Shown here: positions 4,535-5,276 of the stretch, one piece after another | Numbering within the stretch: the first letter of the stretch is position 1 | Layout of the letters: every line of letters begins with the position of its first letter | Source of the DNA: Kiritimatiellia bacterium | GTDB lineage: Bacteria > Verrucomicrobiota > Kiritimatiellia > RFP12 > UBA1067 | Direction of reading: 5' to 3' | Length of the DNA: 5,276 nt | Assembly (NCBI GenBank): GCA_017389885.1 | Contig: JAFPDR010000216.1 | Location: 1-5,276 of the forward strand | Made by a program: the position numbers and the translations under genes | The notes under the pieces: model-generated | The model's input: the letters and a program-made list of their open reading frames with translations, nothing else | Told to the model about the DNA's origin: nothing | Databases searched by the model: none

Positions 4535-5275
4535 GATGCGCTCGGCGAGGCGGACTGCCTGCATCGCGTCCTTCGAGTAGAAGTCGGCACCAATGGAATC
4601 GGCGTACTCCTGCGTCACCACAGCGCCGCCCACGAAGGTCTTGGCGTCGAGACCAGCCTCCTTTACGAGCCGCACCGTCTCGGCCATCGCGCCCACTGTC
4701 GTCGTCATGAGGGCGGAAAGCCCGATCATGCCCGCGTTCGCCGCGCGCGCGCGCTCGACGATCGTCTCCGGCGGGACGTCGCGCCCCAGGTCGATCACGT
4801 CGAATCCGTAGTTCTCGAGAAGCGCGCGGACGATGTTCTTGCCGATGTCGTGGATGTCTCCCTTCACAGTCGCGATCACGATCGGACGTCCGGGAGCCGC
4901 CTTGCCGTCCGCGCTCTCCGGCTGCCGGGTTTTGGACAGGCCAGTCTTCCGCACTACCGCGAAGGCATCGCCTGCGGCGTCCGCGGCCATGAGGAGCTGC
5001 GGAAGAAACGCCGTGCCCTTCTCGAACGCGTTGCCGACCTGCTCGAGCGCGGGGACTATCCCCTTCTCGATCACGTCCATCGCAGTCGCGCCGGAGGCGA
5101 GCATCGCCTTCGCGGCCTCCGCGGCGTCTTCCCTGAGCCCGCGCCGTATCGCCGCGCCGAGCGCGTCCTGTCCGGACGCCCCCGCGGCCGGCGCGCCCTG
5201 CGGCTTCTCGCCGCCGCCGGACGCATGCGCGGCGATCCACCTCTCGCAGTTCCTGTCGCGCGCGAGGAGAACGTC
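4523..5275 (-). CDS. metH: C-terminal part of a MetH-like cobalamin-dependent methyltransferase (5' end beyond the window)
   Basis: The visible 250 residues are the cobalamin module of a methionine synthase-type enzyme, which moves a methyl group from methyltetrahydrofolate to homocysteine through the bound corrinoid. The first residues (DVLLARDRNCERWIA) resemble the end of the MetH folate-binding barrel (DVVLNRRDDGTERLL in enteric MetH, from memory). A Gly/Ala/Pro linker (about 19-36) precedes the helical cap domain (37-110, with GNAFEKGTAFLPQLL). A second linker leads to the B12-binding Rossmann domain (130-249), with GDIHDIG at 139-145, where His142 should be the lower cobalt ligand, then GLSALMTTT and FVGGAVV. 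There is no in-frame start between the edge and 5104, so the protein continues upstream; starting at the Met at 5104 would cut the cap. The frame stops directly after the B12 domain, so the AdoMet-binding reactivation domain of full-length MetH is absent. A different corrinoid methyltransferase with the same module remains possible. Confidence 0.8.
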   Translation of the reverse strand, partial: DVLLARDRNCERWIAAHASGGGEKPQGAPAAGASGQDALGAAIRRGLREDAAEAAKAMLASGATAMDVIEKGIVPALEQVGNAFEKGTAFLPQLLMAADAAGDAFAVVRKTGLSKTRQPESADGKAAPGRPIVIATVKGDIHDIGKNIVRALLENYGFDVIDLGRDVPPETIVERARAANAGMIGLSALMTTTVGAMAETVRLVKEAGLDAKTFVGGAVVTQEYADSIGADFYSKDAMQAVRLAERILRG

Positions 5276-5276
5276 C

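Noticed and set aside
4413..5240. A 275-residue minus-strand open frame overlapping the MetH-like gene and running through the tRNA.
   Set aside because: It is an Arg/Gly-rich alternate frame that crosses the tRNA gene. The B12 motifs are all in the other frame.
1..5276. CRISPR arrays, insertion sequences, attachment sites and phage or defence genes.
   Set aside because: No spaced direct-repeat array, transposase, integrase or terminal inverted repeats are visible. Apart from the 12-bp repeat at 1023-1048, repeats are short GC-rich words expected from composition.

Overview
This is a high-GC bacterial window of 5.3 kb with tightly packed genes. The gene content is a MetH-type corrinoid methyltransferase, a radical-SAM aminomutase homologue, a ferredoxin-fused aldo/keto reductase and a NapH/NapG-type iron-sulphur protein. 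That content suggests an anaerobe, possibly from the Verrucomicrobiota/Kiritimatiellota/Lentisphaerota side of the tree. The taxonomic guess is weak because no phylogenetic marker is complete enough to place it by eye.

Layout from left to right: (1) positions 1-479, minus strand, a hydrophobic protein of unrecognised family whose reading frame breaks near position 273 and whose 3' end lies beyond the left edge; (2) a 91-bp divergent intergenic region carrying one promoter for each side; (3) tadA, plus strand, the tRNA adenosine deaminase; (4) a minus-strand operon running from about 4326 down to 1032, in transcription order a minimal lysine-2,3-aminomutase-family radical SAM protein, an aldo/keto reductase with two C-terminal [4Fe-4S] motifs, and a NapH-NapG-like fused membrane iron-sulphur protein; (5) tRNA-Lys(UUU), minus strand, just upstream of that operon; (6) the 3' end of a MetH-like methionine synthase gene, minus strand, cut by the right edge. 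tadA and the iron-sulphur gene converge and share four bases at their stop codons.

Functional reading: the two redox genes overlap by four bases (GTGA) and are almost certainly co-translated. They look like a module in which a membrane, quinone-linked iron-sulphur chain exchanges electrons with a cytoplasmic ferredoxin-type aldo/keto reductase. The radical SAM gene heads the same transcript, 44 bp upstream, but its link to the redox pair is unproven.

Two patterns cut across the genes. First, four transcription starts carry a near-identical extended -10 element (AATTTGGTATAAT and variants). In the three protein-coding cases it lies only 6-7 bases before the ATG, which predicts leaderless mRNAs. 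The downstream operon genes have Shine-Dalgarno sequences instead. Second, two unrelated genes end in nearly the same GC-rich hairpin, whose loop contains the stop codon. Both patterns may be genome-wide habits of this lineage.
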